A stretch of DNA of 64,000 nt from Rhodobacteraceae bacterium Araon29 (GTDB lineage Bacteria > Pseudomonadota > Alphaproteobacteria > Rhodobacterales > Rhodobacteraceae). The notes under the pieces are model-generated. The model made no database searches. It saw nothing but the letters and a program-made list of their open reading frames with translations, and had not been told where the DNA came from. The number at the start of each line of letters is the position of its first letter. Positions within the stretch are counted from its first letter, which is position 1. Where the stretch lies: the NCBI GenBank assembly GCA_039640505.1, contig CP046865.1:1417501-1481500 (forward strand), in the 5' to 3' direction. Positions 11,508-20,273 of this stretch are shown here, piece after piece. Both the position numbers and the translations under genes were made by a program.

Positions 11508-12212
11508 TTATCTTTGCTTGAACAAAAGCTCTTGAGCTTTTTTATCAGTTTGTAAGTTGGACCGCTGCGCGGCTGCAACTGCTCTTCCGGCTTGAACCGC
11601 AGGGCGCGCTTTTATGGCTTGCAGCCAGCGATCAAGATTTGGTTTGTCATCAAGTATTTGCTGTTGCCCGCGCCACAACGATACCCAAGGCCAAAGCGCC
11701 ATGTCAGCGATCGAAAAAAAATCCCCTGCCACAAATTCGTGCCTCTCTAATTGGCGATTTAATATGCCATAGAGCCGACCCGTTTCGTCCCGGTATCGGT
11801 TCTTGGCATAAGGCAGATCATTTGGCGGTGTCATAGCTGGTGCGTATTTAAGAAAGTGATGGGCCTGCCCGGCCATCGGTCCGACGCCCCCCATTTGCCA
11901 CATAAGCCATTGATCTACAGCCACTCTGTCACGCTCGTTTTGACCGTGGTACAAGCCTGTTTTTCGGGCGAGGTATTGTAAAATTGCGCCTGATTCAAAA
12001 ACTGATATGGGCGCACCCTCTGGCCCGTCTGGATCAACAATGGCAGGTATTCGGTTGTTGGGCGAAATATTTAAAAACTCTGACTTAAACTGATCACCAG
12101 CCCCGATATCAATAAGGTTTACCTCATACGGCAAGCCCATTTCCTCAAGAGCAATTGAGATTTTCCAACCATTGGGAGTGGGCCAATAATACAGCTCTAT
12201 TGGTTTGGTCAT
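11508..12212 (-). CDS. Glutathione S-transferase family protein (Nu-class/YfcG-like)
   Basis: Soluble 234-residue protein. Residues 1-85 form the thioredoxin-like GSH-binding domain, starting YYWPTPNGWKISIALEEM; the TPNG motif is the signature of the YfcG/YghU (Nu) class, whose members act as GSH-dependent disulfide reductases. NRIPAIVDPDGPEG near 53 and VFESGAILQYLARKTG near 70-85 give the cis-Pro and the GSH gamma-glutamyl contact. The rest is the helical C-terminal domain with FSIADMALWPWVSLW near 165-179. It converges on yciB, leaving 18 bp. The upstream sequence on its strand is AT-rich. The substrate is unknown. Confidence 0.9.
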   Translation of the reverse strand: MTKPIELYYWPTPNGWKISIALEEMGLPYEVNLIDIGAGDQFKSEFLNISPNNRIPAIVDPDGPEGAPISVFESGAILQYLARKTGLYHGQNERDRVAVDQWLMWQMGGVGPMAGQAHHFLKYAPAMTPPNDLPYAKNRYRDETGRLYGILNRQLERHEFVAGDFFSIADMALWPWVSLWRGQQQILDDKPNLDRWLQAIKARPAVQAGRAVAAAQRSNLQTDKKAQELLFKQR

Positions 12213-12617
12213 TTTGCCCTCCTAAATAATTCACCCATCATAGAGGGCTTTTTTAGTAATGCTGCAAGGGGGAAAATAGAAAGCTGTAGCTTTTTCAATC
12301 AATCATTTGGCGCTGTTTAGATTTTTTTTTAAAATCACTTGACCCCAGCTGGCCAGTATTTCGTGTAGGCAGTATAAATAGGCAGTGCAAAAATAAATGA
12401 TGAGATGTCGGATATATTCAGACCACTGGCGAACGATTGGTCTTGGCCATGCTATATTATGCTTTGCTTGGCCTAAAGCCGCTTGGGAATTAGAATTGTC
12501 TGTCCAGTGAGCGTTAAAAACCTTTACTGCTATAAACTGCCGGATTTATTCCTAAGCCGGCTAAAATCAAATGTATCGTTCAAGTCGTAGGATGATTTGC
12601 TTGTTGCTATGTGACAC
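12213..12617. other. Non-coding region between GST and the metZ promoter
   Basis: About 400 bases without a credible gene. It must hold the GST promoter on the minus strand. A weak inverted repeat GCCGG/CCGGC near 12539-12561 and a few short direct repeats are visible, none with a T-run. I see no known RNA here. Confidence 0.5.
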
Positions 12618-12646
12618 TTGACCGCTTGATGGTGGGGACGTATACG
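12618..12646 (+). promoter_or_regulatory. Sigma-70 type promoter of metZ
   Basis: TTGACC (12618-12623), 17-bp spacer, TATACG (12641-12646). The predicted start, about 7 bases after the -10 box, falls at about 12653, exactly where the SAM-II aptamer begins. That spacing supports both calls. Confidence 0.8.
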
Positions 12647-12649
12647 CTG

Positions 12650-12707
12650 GGATGTGGCGATTTGTTACCGGATTGTGGGCCACGTTAAAAATTTCACTAA
12701 AAGGTCA
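12650..12707 (+). ncRNA. SAM-II riboswitch aptamer
   Basis: Matches the SAM-II (metA-type) H-type pseudoknot. The P1 5' arm GTGGC (12654-12658) pairs with GCCAC (12679-12683). The loop begins GATTTGTTACC, and the A-rich linker GTTAAAAATTTCACTAAAAGG is typical of the class. The pseudoknot pairs ACC (12667-12669) with GGT (12703-12705). SAM-II switches in alphaproteobacteria precede methionine-synthesis genes, as here before metZ. Bound SAM should lock GGT into the pseudoknot and lower metZ expression. Confidence 0.88.
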
Positions 12708-12715
12708 GGAGGAAT

Positions 12716-12753
12716 GCCCCCTTTCGCTTGACCGCGTTACTGGGGGTTTTTTT
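12716..12753 (+). terminator. Riboswitch-controlled attenuator of metZ
   Basis: CCCCC (12717-12721) pairs with GGGGG (12742-12746), with an inner CGC/GCG pair (12725-12727 with 12734-12736), followed by seven T (12747-12753). The competing antiterminator is GGTCA (12703-12707) with TGACC (12729-12733). Because GGT is also the pseudoknot strand of the aptamer, SAM binding frees TGACC and lets the terminator form. The metZ start codon lies beyond it. Confidence 0.75.
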
Positions 12754-12778
12754 GAGCCTGATCGGCCCGAGGGATGCA

Positions 12779-13960
12779 ATGAAACAAAATTTAGATAATC
12801 GGACCAAAATGGTCCACGCCGGTGTGCGCCGGAGCCAATATGGTGAGGTAAGCGAAGGTTTATTCCTCACACAAGGGTTTGTTTATGACAGCGCTGAACA
12901 GGCTGAAGCGCGCTTTTTAGAACCTGCAGAGGATGAGTTTATTTATGCGCGCTATGGCAATCCAACAATTGCGATGTTTCAAGATAGAATAGCCGCTTTA
13001 GAGGGGGCAGAAGATGCCTTTGCCACGGCATCTGGCATGGCTGCAGTAAGTGGCGCTTTATGCGCAATGGTGAGCTCTGGGGATCACATTGTTGCCGCGC
13101 GCGCGCTTTTTGGATCCTGCCTCTATGTTCTTGAAGAGGTATTGCGCCGATTTGGGGTGGAGGTCAGCTTTGTTGATGGGACCGATATAGATCAGTGGCA
13201 AAGGGCTATCCAGCCCAATACAAAAGTTGTTTTTTTCGAAACTGTGTCAAACCCAACACTTGAGGTTATTGATATTACTGCGGTCTCTGAGCTTGCACAT
13301 GCAGTGGGTGCGAAAGTGGTTATCGATAACGTGTTTGCAACGCCTATTTTTTCAAAAGCATTAAGTCAGGGGGCTGATGTCGTTGTATATTCGGCGACCA
13401 AACATATTGATGGTCAGGGCCGGATGTTGGGTGGGGTTATTCTTGGTACAAAGGAATTTATACGAAAAACTATTGAACCTTATATGAAACATACCGGTGG
13501 CGCGATGAGCCCGTTTACCGCTTGGGTGATGCTCAAGGGGCTCGAAACAATAGAGCTAAGGGTCCGCGCGCAGGCGGAAACAGCCAAAATTATTGCTAAG
13601 CGTTTAACGGGTCACGAAAAACTCTGCCGCGTGATTTACCCAGGTCACCCGGCGCATCCACAACACGCATTGACCATAGCTCAGATGGAAAACGGTGGAA
13701 CAGTTTTTTCTCTGGACGTAATTGGCGGAAAAAAGGCAGCTTTTGAATTTTTGAATTCGCTCGAAATTGTGATTATTTCCAATAACTTAGGGGATGCAAA
13801 GTCAATTGCCACTCATCCGGCAACAACAACTCATCAACGTCTACCCGAGGATCAGAAAGAAGCGCTAGGAATCACAGATGGCTTGATACGGTTTAGCGCC
13901 GGGCTAGAACATCCAGATGACTTAATTGATGATATATTACAGGCACTGGATAGAGTGTAA
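12779..13960 (+). CDS. metZ: O-succinylhomoserine sulfhydrylase
   Basis: PLP enzyme of the Cys/Met metabolism family that makes homocysteine from an activated homoserine ester and sulfide. It has 393 residues. The PLP lysine is about K207 within YSATKHIDGQGRMLGG. Other marks are IYARYGNPTIAMFQDRIAALEG near 56-77 and SNNLGDAKSIATHPATTTH near 338-356. The best start is the ATG at 12779 with GAGGG 5 bases upstream. A TTG at 12728 in frame lies inside the attenuator hairpin and is rejected. The SAM-II leader argues for a methionine-pathway role. O-acetylhomoserine as substrate is not excluded. Confidence 0.93.
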   Translation: MKQNLDNRTKMVHAGVRRSQYGEVSEGLFLTQGFVYDSAEQAEARFLEPAEDEFIYARYGNPTIAMFQDRIAALEGAEDAFATASGMAAVSGALCAMVSSGDHIVAARALFGSCLYVLEEVLRRFGVEVSFVDGTDIDQWQRAIQPNTKVVFFETVSNPTLEVIDITAVSELAHAVGAKVVIDNVFATPIFSKALSQGADVVVYSATKHIDGQGRMLGGVILGTKEFIRKTIEPYMKHTGGAMSPFTAWVMLKGLETIELRVRAQAETAKIIAKRLTGHEKLCRVIYPGHPAHPQHALTIAQMENGGTVFSLDVIGGKKAAFEFLNSLEIVIISNNLGDAKSIATHPATTTHQRLPEDQKEALGITDGLIRFSAGLEHPDDLIDDILQALDRV

Positions 13961-14016
13961 TTCAACACATCTGCTTGTTGCGTCAGCATTAAAAGTGATC
14001 TGATGTGTCGCATCTC

Positions 14017-14032
14017 GCGTATTTAAATACGC
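14017..14032. repeat. Perfect 16-bp palindrome upstream of folE2
   Basis: GCGTATTTAAATACGC lies between metZ and folE2, 67 bases before the folE2 start. No T-run follows, so a terminator is unlikely. It could be an operator. It does not look like the known alphaproteobacterial Zur box. Confidence 0.45.
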
Positions 14033-14098
14033 AACTGGATTTTAAGTCTCCGATTGCATAGACTAGTTAAGAACAGCTCTGGCCAAAAGGGGGCAAGG

Positions 14099-15190
14099 AT
14101 GAATATTCACACTCGTACTGTGGAGCAGAAACCAAGCCGTGATCAATTAAACGACGCAATGCGAGTTTTGCGGCAATGGGTTGCACACTCGGACGGCGTC
14201 AAAATTGAAACATTGGACGCAGAGATTTTATCACGGTTTTTACCCTCGAAATACCCAGAATTATCAGCGAAATATCCATCAGATTTCGAAGTTGATGAAA
14301 CCTACAAAGCCAGTATGCCCGACCTGCAGAATGGTCCGAGCAAGTTGATCAAAGGTGAAAACCAGCAGATACAACATGTTGGCATTTCCAATTTTAGATT
14401 GCCAATACGATATATCTGCCGTGATGGTGGTGAACAAACGCTTGAAACATCGGTAACGGGAACAGTGAGCCTTGATGCGGATAAGAAGGGCATAAATATG
14501 TCCCGGATCATGCGTAGCTTTTACAAGCATGCAGAAAAAAAGTTTAGCTTTGATGTCATGGAAATGGCGCTTGACGATTACAAAAAGGATCTTGAGAGTT
14601 TTGATGCTCGTATTCTTATGAAATTTTCTTTTCCGGTCAAAGTGAATAGCTTGCGGTCGGGGCTTTCAGGATATCAGTATTACGATTTAGCTTTAGAACT
14701 CATTGATCAAAGCGGAGTGCGTTCAAAAGTTGTACATTTGGATTATGTTTATAGTTCAACCTGCCCCTGTTCTTTGGAACTGAGTGAGCATGCCCGCCGG
14801 GAACGTGGCCAACTGGCCACGCCGCATTCACAAAGATCAGTGGCGCGCATATCTGTCGCGCTTAATGAAGCAAAGGTGCTTTGGTTCGAAGACCTTATTG
14901 ATTTGTGCCGCACTGCTGTTGCGACCGAAACCCAAGTGATGGTAAAACGCGAGGACGAACAAGCATTTGCGGAATTGAACGCAGCCAACCCAATCTTTGT
15001 AGAAGATGCGGCGAGGCTATTTTGCAAGCAATTAAAAGCAGATGCTCGGATGGGTGATTTTCGCGTCATCGCGAGCCACCAAGAAAGCTTGCACAGTCAT
15101 GATGCTGTATCAATTCTCACCGAAGGTAACACCTTTGCTCAGCATTCGTTTGATCCCAAGCTGTTTGCTAGTTTGATCCATACTGGTTAA
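14099..15190 (+). CDS. folE2: GTP cyclohydrolase FolE2 (type IB)
   Basis: Converts GTP to 7,8-dihydroneopterin triphosphate, the first step of folate and of queuosine synthesis. It has 363 residues and belongs to the FolE2 (COG1469) family, not the classical FolE family. The signature STCPCSLELSEHA near 219-231 contains the conserved metal-ligand cysteine. DVMEMALDDYKKDLESFDAR near 152-171 and GYQYYDLALELI near 192-203 fit the family fold. The start ATG at 14099 has AGGGGGCAAGG just before it; an in-frame codon 15 residues earlier lacks this. It stands alone, with a palindrome upstream; folB and folP lie 12 kb away. FolE2 enzymes are known to work with metals other than zinc. Confidence 0.93.
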   Translation: MNIHTRTVEQKPSRDQLNDAMRVLRQWVAHSDGVKIETLDAEILSRFLPSKYPELSAKYPSDFEVDETYKASMPDLQNGPSKLIKGENQQIQHVGISNFRLPIRYICRDGGEQTLETSVTGTVSLDADKKGINMSRIMRSFYKHAEKKFSFDVMEMALDDYKKDLESFDARILMKFSFPVKVNSLRSGLSGYQYYDLALELIDQSGVRSKVVHLDYVYSSTCPCSLELSEHARRERGQLATPHSQRSVARISVALNEAKVLWFEDLIDLCRTAVATETQVMVKREDEQAFAELNAANPIFVEDAARLFCKQLKADARMGDFRVIASHQESLHSHDAVSILTEGNTFAQHSFDPKLFASLIHTG

Positions 15191-15248
15191 GCGCCTTTTG
15201 TCGATCCACTCTTGACAGTTCTTGGCGGAACAGCCAACGCTGACGCGC

Positions 15249-16697
15249 ATGATTGACCTAAGACCTGTTGGATATGTAATCGGTATCTTGCTGGCCCTTT
15301 TAGGGGGGGCGATGGTGCTGCCGTTTCTTGTCGATTTGGCAGAGGGACGCGGCCAGTGGATGGTTTTTGCCCAAAGCGCGATTATTACGGGTTTGTTTGG
15401 CACACTTTTGGCTATTGCTTGTTCTAATGGGGTCAAAGAGGGCCTCACCATTCAGCAGACGTTTTTACTCACCACTGGTGTATGGTTGGCCTTGCCGTTA
15501 TTCGGAGCGCTGCCATTTGTATTTGGGGCCACAGAGGCCCGTTATGTGGATGCCTTTTTTGAAGCTATGTCAGGTCTAACGACCACGGGCTCGACGGTGC
15601 TCAGCGGATTGGAAACTCTGCCTAAAGGTTTGCTTTTGTGGCGCGGAATTCTCCAATGGCTGGGCGGTATCGGTATTATCGTCGTGGCCATGGTATTTTT
15701 GCCAGAGCTTAGAGTTGGCGGCATGCAAATCTTTAAGGCTGAGGCTTTTGATACATTGGGGAAAATTCTACCCCGTGCGACGACTATTTCAATCCAGATA
15801 TCCTTTATTTATGTCTCGATCACAATGGCCTGTATCGTGGCCTATTTTTCAGTTGGAATGTCTGCTTTTGATGCCACGGTGCATGCAATGACCACGGTGG
15901 CAACGGGTGGATTTTCAAATTATGACTCCTCGTTTGCGGCCTTTCCAGCGGCAGTGGAATATGTGGCAGTGGTGTTTATGATCCTCGCCGCTCTCCCGTT
16001 CGTACGGTACGTTCAATTGCTGAACGGCAATCAAACGGCTGTCTTTAAAGATGCCCAAGTACGCAGTTTTTTGATCTTGATTTGTGCACTGGTCGTTATA
16101 ACTGCTTTGGTACTTTTAAGCTTTGGTCAGTTGGAAAATGAAACGGCTGTCCGAAAAGCCCTTTTCAATATCACATCAATTATAAGCGGCACTGGCTATG
16201 CCAGTTCTGATTATATGCAATGGGGTAGTTTTTTAGTCACCTTGTTCTTTTTCATCGGATTAATTGGTGGCTGCGCTGGCTCAACGGCTTGTTCGGTTAA
16301 GATTTTCCGCTACCAATTGGTATTTGCTTCGGTCAAAACGCAATTGATGAAGATCAAATCGCCAAATGGGGTATTTGTGCCGCAATATGATGGCCGCGCA
16401 ATTGATGATGAAGTGCTGAATTCGGTAATGTCATTTTTTACGTTCTTTTTGGCAACCCTCGGTGCGGTCGCTGTCTTATTGGGCATGACCGGGTTGGATT
16501 TTATCACGTCACTTTCAGCCGCGGCATCGGCTTTGGCCAATATTGGGCCGGGTCTCGGCCCAGAAATTGGACCAACGGGAAATTTTTCTGGCCTGAATGA
16601 TACTGCAAAGTGGATTTTATCTGCGGCTATGCTGATTGGCCGCCTTGAACTGCTGGCGGTTTATGCCATTTTGACCGTTCAATTTTGGAGAGCATGA
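15249..16697 (+). CDS. trkH: Trk-type potassium uptake protein TrkH
   Basis: Membrane subunit of the Trk K+ uptake system, which works with the peripheral NAD-binding protein TrkA. It has 482 residues, equal to typical TrkH. Four membrane-pore-membrane repeats each carry a selectivity-filter loop: MSGLTTTGSTVL near 108, TTVATGGFSNYDSS near 217, NITSIISGTGYASSD near 309 and ASALANIGPGLGPE near 426. The first ATG that gives the family length is 15249; a TTG at 15222 is an alternative and neither has a strong ribosome site. trkA is not in the window. The next gene starts 4 bp after the stop. Confidence 0.93.
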   Translation: MIDLRPVGYVIGILLALLGGAMVLPFLVDLAEGRGQWMVFAQSAIITGLFGTLLAIACSNGVKEGLTIQQTFLLTTGVWLALPLFGALPFVFGATEARYVDAFFEAMSGLTTTGSTVLSGLETLPKGLLLWRGILQWLGGIGIIVVAMVFLPELRVGGMQIFKAEAFDTLGKILPRATTISIQISFIYVSITMACIVAYFSVGMSAFDATVHAMTTVATGGFSNYDSSFAAFPAAVEYVAVVFMILAALPFVRYVQLLNGNQTAVFKDAQVRSFLILICALVVITALVLLSFGQLENETAVRKALFNITSIISGTGYASSDYMQWGSFLVTLFFFIGLIGGCAGSTACSVKIFRYQLVFASVKTQLMKIKSPNGVFVPQYDGRAIDDEVLNSVMSFFTFFLATLGAVAVLLGMTGLDFITSLSAAASALANIGPGLGPEIGPTGNFSGLNDTAKWILSAAMLIGRLELLAVYAILTVQFWRA

Positions 16698-16701
16698 TTA
16701 G

Positions 16702-18276
16702 ATGAAAAGACCACTAGGCGCACAAATTTCCCATTACCTTAAAAGCCAGGGTGTCGAGGTAATTTTCGGCATCCCAGGGGTACATAATCAGGAAATGTAT
16801 CGGGGCATTGAGGAAGCAGGTATTCGCCATGTACTGGCGCGTCATGAACAGGGCGCGGGATTTATGGCTGATGGTTATGCGCGTGCAACGGGCAAGCCGG
16901 GTGTGGCTTATGTGATTACTGGGCCCGGGCTTTGCAATATTATGACACCCATGGGGCAGGCTTATTCAGATAGCGTATCGATGCTGGTACTATCCTCGTG
17001 TTTGGATGAAACATCTGCGCGGCGCGGTCAGTTGCACCAAATGCTGGATCAGGCTGCTGCAGCCCGAACGGTATGTGATTGGTCCGAACCTGCTCATAGT
17101 GCGGCGGCGGCCTATACATTGATTGATCGTGCCTTTGAAGAGTTTGCGCACCAAAGAGCGCGGCCGAAACATATTCAGGTTCCGATTGCGCAACTAGAAG
17201 CGATTGCTGATCCGGGGCCAGCGCGCCAAGTGCCGGCGCAGCCTGTCACAGGGGGTGAGGCCGCCTTGTCAGCTGTTGTCGGATTGATCCAAAAGGCGAA
17301 CAAACCGCTGTTTATTTTTGGTGGTGGTGCTGTTAGTGCCAAGGTCATGCCCTTGCTTGAGAAAACAGGCGCTGCAGCCATTTCTACCTTTGCTGGACGG
17401 GGTGTGGTGGCGTCGGATTATCCTCTTTATCTCGGGGCGTGTTTGGCGCGGCCTAGTTCTGCAGATGTCATTGCAACGGCAGATTTGGTTGTGGTCATTG
17501 GCAGCGAATTGGCCGAGGTTGATTTGTGGCGTGCCCAATTGGGACATAAAGACAGCTTGGTTCGTGTTGACATTGACCCACAGGTATTGGCTGATCCTCA
17601 AAGCTCGGATATCCGCATTTTGATGCGGTCTGAAGACTTTGTTGGGCAGCTTACTGCACAGTTAGAGCCAAGCGATAAACGCACGGGCTGGCAGCCAGAT
17701 GACGTCAAACAAGCAAGGCAAAAATGGACCGCTGAGACCGATGCCGAGTTCCCTGGTATTTTGCCAGTTTGCCGGGCCCTACAAGAGGTTATGCCAGAGC
17801 AGGCGATGATTTATTCCGATATGACCCAGTTTGCCTATTTGGCAAAGGAAGTATGGGATATGCCGCGTGCGGCCCATTGGCATCATCCCTTTGGATTTGG
17901 CACTTTAGGCTATGCTTTACCCGCAGCAATTGGCGGTGCTGTGGCGCGTAAGGATTTGCCCACTGTTGCCATTGCTGGCGATTATGGGTTTCAATACACG
18001 CTGCCCGAATTGGGGGTTGCGGTCGAACTAGGTTTAAGTCTGCCGATCCTTGTTTGGGACAATACCAAGCTGAAAGCCATCGAGGATAGTATGGTTGCTG
18101 CCCAGATTGCGCCCAATGCTGTTCAAGCGCTCAATCCAGATTTTAGCGCAGTGGCGCGTGCTTATGGCGCTGCCGCCTGCCGTCCGCAAACGCTGCGTGA
18201 ACTGCAATCTGCGTTGATTAAGGCCTTTGTAGAACCCTGTCCGACAGTCATCCATATGACTCCTGAACTGCGGTGA
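16702..18276 (+). CDS. ThDP-dependent decarboxylase (5-guanidino-2-oxopentanoate decarboxylase-like)
   Basis: A 524-residue member of the acetolactate synthase/decarboxylase fold with three domains. The pyrimidine domain has the catalytic glutamate E49 in ARHEQGAGFMADGYAR. The central Rossmann domain spans about 190-330. The pyrophosphate domain has the motif GDYGFQYTLPEL near 426, with Tyr in place of the usual Gly, ending with the metal-binding Asn in VWDN. It lacks an ALS small subunit nearby. Roseobacter proteins of this type are often named 5-guanidino-2-oxopentanoate decarboxylase (AruI, arginine transaminase pathway), but no other arginine gene is adjacent, so the substrate is uncertain. 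It follows trkH by 4 bp and converges on the next gene with a 9-bp gap. Confidence 0.8.
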   Translation: MKRPLGAQISHYLKSQGVEVIFGIPGVHNQEMYRGIEEAGIRHVLARHEQGAGFMADGYARATGKPGVAYVITGPGLCNIMTPMGQAYSDSVSMLVLSSCLDETSARRGQLHQMLDQAAAARTVCDWSEPAHSAAAAYTLIDRAFEEFAHQRARPKHIQVPIAQLEAIADPGPARQVPAQPVTGGEAALSAVVGLIQKANKPLFIFGGGAVSAKVMPLLEKTGAAAISTFAGRGVVASDYPLYLGACLARPSSADVIATADLVVVIGSELAEVDLWRAQLGHKDSLVRVDIDPQVLADPQSSDIRILMRSEDFVGQLTAQLEPSDKRTGWQPDDVKQARQKWTAETDAEFPGILPVCRALQEVMPEQAMIYSDMTQFAYLAKEVWDMPRAAHWHHPFGFGTLGYALPAAIGGAVARKDLPTVAIAGDYGFQYTLPELGVAVELGLSLPILVWDNTKLKAIEDSMVAAQIAPNAVQALNPDFSAVARAYGAAACRPQTLRELQSALIKAFVEPCPTVIHMTPELR

Positions 18277-18285
18277 CTAAAGGAT

Positions 18286-20034
18286 TTAATCCTTCCAGCA
18301 ATTCACTAGCGCTGTGATAGACCGCGCTTGCTTTGCCAAAAGCACGTCTTCGGTCGGCTTTTGGCCTGAATAGCTCTGGACAAAAATTCCTAAGCTCGCC
18401 AGCCGGTCAATAATTTTTTGCGATTTAAGCGCCAGATGCACATTCTGTGGAAGGCTACGAGGACCTGTCGATGCGTCGAGCAGCAAACCCGACACAGCCC
18501 CAGCTTGGTTAAGTATCGGACCGCCAGCGTCACCCTTCATAGCAGGTATCGACAGTCTTATAATATCTTCACTGCCATCCAGGCCGCGCATCTCATCCAC
18601 CGTTCCTTGCGTGATGCTTGGGAAATCGAGCCGTCCTTCATATGAGTAACCTGCGGAAATTACCTGATCCGATAAACCTAAAGGCGCGCGGGCGAATTGG
18701 GCCACAGACAGGGGAACCAGACGGCTTTCTGGCGCCAGTATTGCAAACCCAGAAGCTTCATCTGGGCTTAGTATCTTTGCCTTGTAATTCGGCCGGATAG
18801 TGATTTCGTCGCACCGTTCAAGCCCGCTTGCGTCGGTGATTACATGCCCATCAGAGGTCGCAAAAATTCCTGATCTAGAAAATAAAGGCTGCCTCAAATC
18901 CAATCCGAAAAGAGCGTCTACTTCTTCTAGGGCACCGGTTCCCGCCGTTGGTTCTAGGACGCCTGAGATTGTCTCGAAGCTGTTTTTGATATTCCTAAAA
19001 AGTCTCCGGCTCCGCGTATCATCATTAGATGGCCATACCAAGATATAGCCTTTGATCTCACCTTGGCTCATGAATGCTTCGGCAACAGATGTAATTTGAC
19101 TGTTCTGACCAGTAATAGAAAAGCCAGTCTCATAAAGCCTGCGCGATCCATCAGGTGGCAGAATGCTTAAAGTTTGCAGAGCCCGATAGAGTGCCCTAAG
19201 GGCGGCTTTGTTGCCCTTTTGTGAGATTACATAAGCCGACTGAGGACCGCCGTCTGTTGCCTTAAAATGTGCAAGCGGGGGTTCATAGTGGGAAAACTCA
19301 AGCACACCCATTGGTAAATTAATGATAACACCAGTTTGCAAATCGGTGATTTTTTCTATTCCCGACTCAACCAGTATTTGATCGTATTGCTTTAGCAAAA
19401 TATCACGCTGCAATGTGGACAGGACCCCGGTTTGTGGAAACTGATTGGCGTCTTGCCATTGTTTCATTGAGTTCCGCGTACCTGTCCCAAACATGCCATC
19501 TATAGAGGAGGTATAGTAGCCCGCCCATTGCAAAGCGCGCTGCAAGTCTTTCTTTGAAGATGTATCCAGTGCGGCTTCTGATTGTAGCGCTAGATCCAGT
19601 GTTTCATCTTTAGAGCGGTCGATGGCGCTAAAATCGTATCCTTGGGTTACCTCAACCGCTTGAGACAATATATTTGCCGAACCACTCACGTCTGTATTTT
19701 CAGCTGTTTGTGATCCAGGTGACCAAATTTTTTGACGAAAATTATCCCCTGTGGAAATGAAGCTATCGAAAGGAATTTCTAATTCTGTTCGCAGATTTTG
19801 ATACTCTAATTCTATCTCATCCTGAGTATAGGGTCCAACGGCAATGGCATACCACCCAGAGCCCAAAGAAAACGCATGCACATTTGGCAATCGCTCTGCA
19901 TATTTGCGAGCTCGATCTTCTGCTTCTAGAAGGCTGGGCTGCGCTTCAACTTGAACCCAAAGGCTATCATCAGCGAGTAAGAGGGTGGGTAAGAAAATCG
20001 TCCCTGCAATCACTGATAAAATCTGACGCCACAT
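18286..20034 (-). CDS. Secreted SPOR/PG-binding protein with degenerate trypsin-like domain
   Basis: Precursor of 582 residues. Residues 1-19 are a signal peptide ending LLLADD, so the protein is periplasmic. Residues 20-100 look like a SPOR-type repeat (WVQVEAQPSLLEAEDRAR; WYAIAVGPYTQDE). Residues 155-215 are a peptidoglycan-binding domain (LQRALQWAGYYTSSIDGMFG). Residues 385-545 have a trypsin-like beta-barrel layout, but the triad is missing: the His position reads GHVITDASG (396-404), the Asp position reads SGFAIL, and the nucleophile motif reads GDAGGPIL with Ala504 instead of Ser. It is therefore probably a cell-wall binding scaffold. The start ATG at 20034 has GGAG 7 bases before it; 82 codons of upstream open frame lack a signal and overlap the glyQ promoter. 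Confidence 0.82.
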   Translation of the reverse strand: MWRQILSVIAGTIFLPTLLLADDSLWVQVEAQPSLLEAEDRARKYAERLPNVHAFSLGSGWYAIAVGPYTQDEIELEYQNLRTELEIPFDSFISTGDNFRQKIWSPGSQTAENTDVSGSANILSQAVEVTQGYDFSAIDRSKDETLDLALQSEAALDTSSKKDLQRALQWAGYYTSSIDGMFGTGTRNSMKQWQDANQFPQTGVLSTLQRDILLKQYDQILVESGIEKITDLQTGVIINLPMGVLEFSHYEPPLAHFKATDGGPQSAYVISQKGNKAALRALYRALQTLSILPPDGSRRLYETGFSITGQNSQITSVAEAFMSQGEIKGYILVWPSNDDTRSRRLFRNIKNSFETISGVLEPTAGTGALEEVDALFGLDLRQPLFSRSGIFATSDGHVITDASGLERCDEITIRPNYKAKILSPDEASGFAILAPESRLVPLSVAQFARAPLGLSDQVISAGYSYEGRLDFPSITQGTVDEMRGLDGSEDIIRLSIPAMKGDAGGPILNQAGAVSGLLLDASTGPRSLPQNVHLALKSQKIIDRLASLGIFVQSYSGQKPTEDVLLAKQARSITALVNCWKD

Positions 20035-20206
20035 AAATTCTCCAATTCTAACTCTTGGTGGCTCGTCTGAGTGCTTCAGAGGCCTGAGTTCAACTATTTT
20101 TCCTGATATGTAGCGCTCTGCTAAAAACAATGCCAGAGGTACATTAAATATCTGCGCAAATTTTGTCTTGATTGCACCCCGAAAGCAACCCAGATCAGTA
20201 GATTGA

Positions 20207-20235
20207 TTGACCCTCGTCGCGGCTTTGCCTAAGTA
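20207..20235 (+). promoter_or_regulatory. Promoter of the glyQ operon
   Basis: TTGACC (20207-20212), 17-bp spacer, TAAGTA (20230-20235). The predicted start near 20242 leaves a leader of about 32 nt before glyQ, with no room for a T-box or other leader element. Confidence 0.6.
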
Positions 20236-20273
20236 GAGGCGAGTAAAGCCGTCACAGACAGGGCAATAGAGAA

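Noticed and set aside
12728-12778. TTG start giving metZ 17 extra residues
   Set aside because: The added codons lie in the attenuator hairpin and T-run; the ATG at 12779 has a proper ribosome site and matches family starts.
13965-14008. Inverted repeat ACACATC/GATGTGT after metZ
   Set aside because: The spacer is about 30 bases and no T-run follows, so it is not a convincing terminator.
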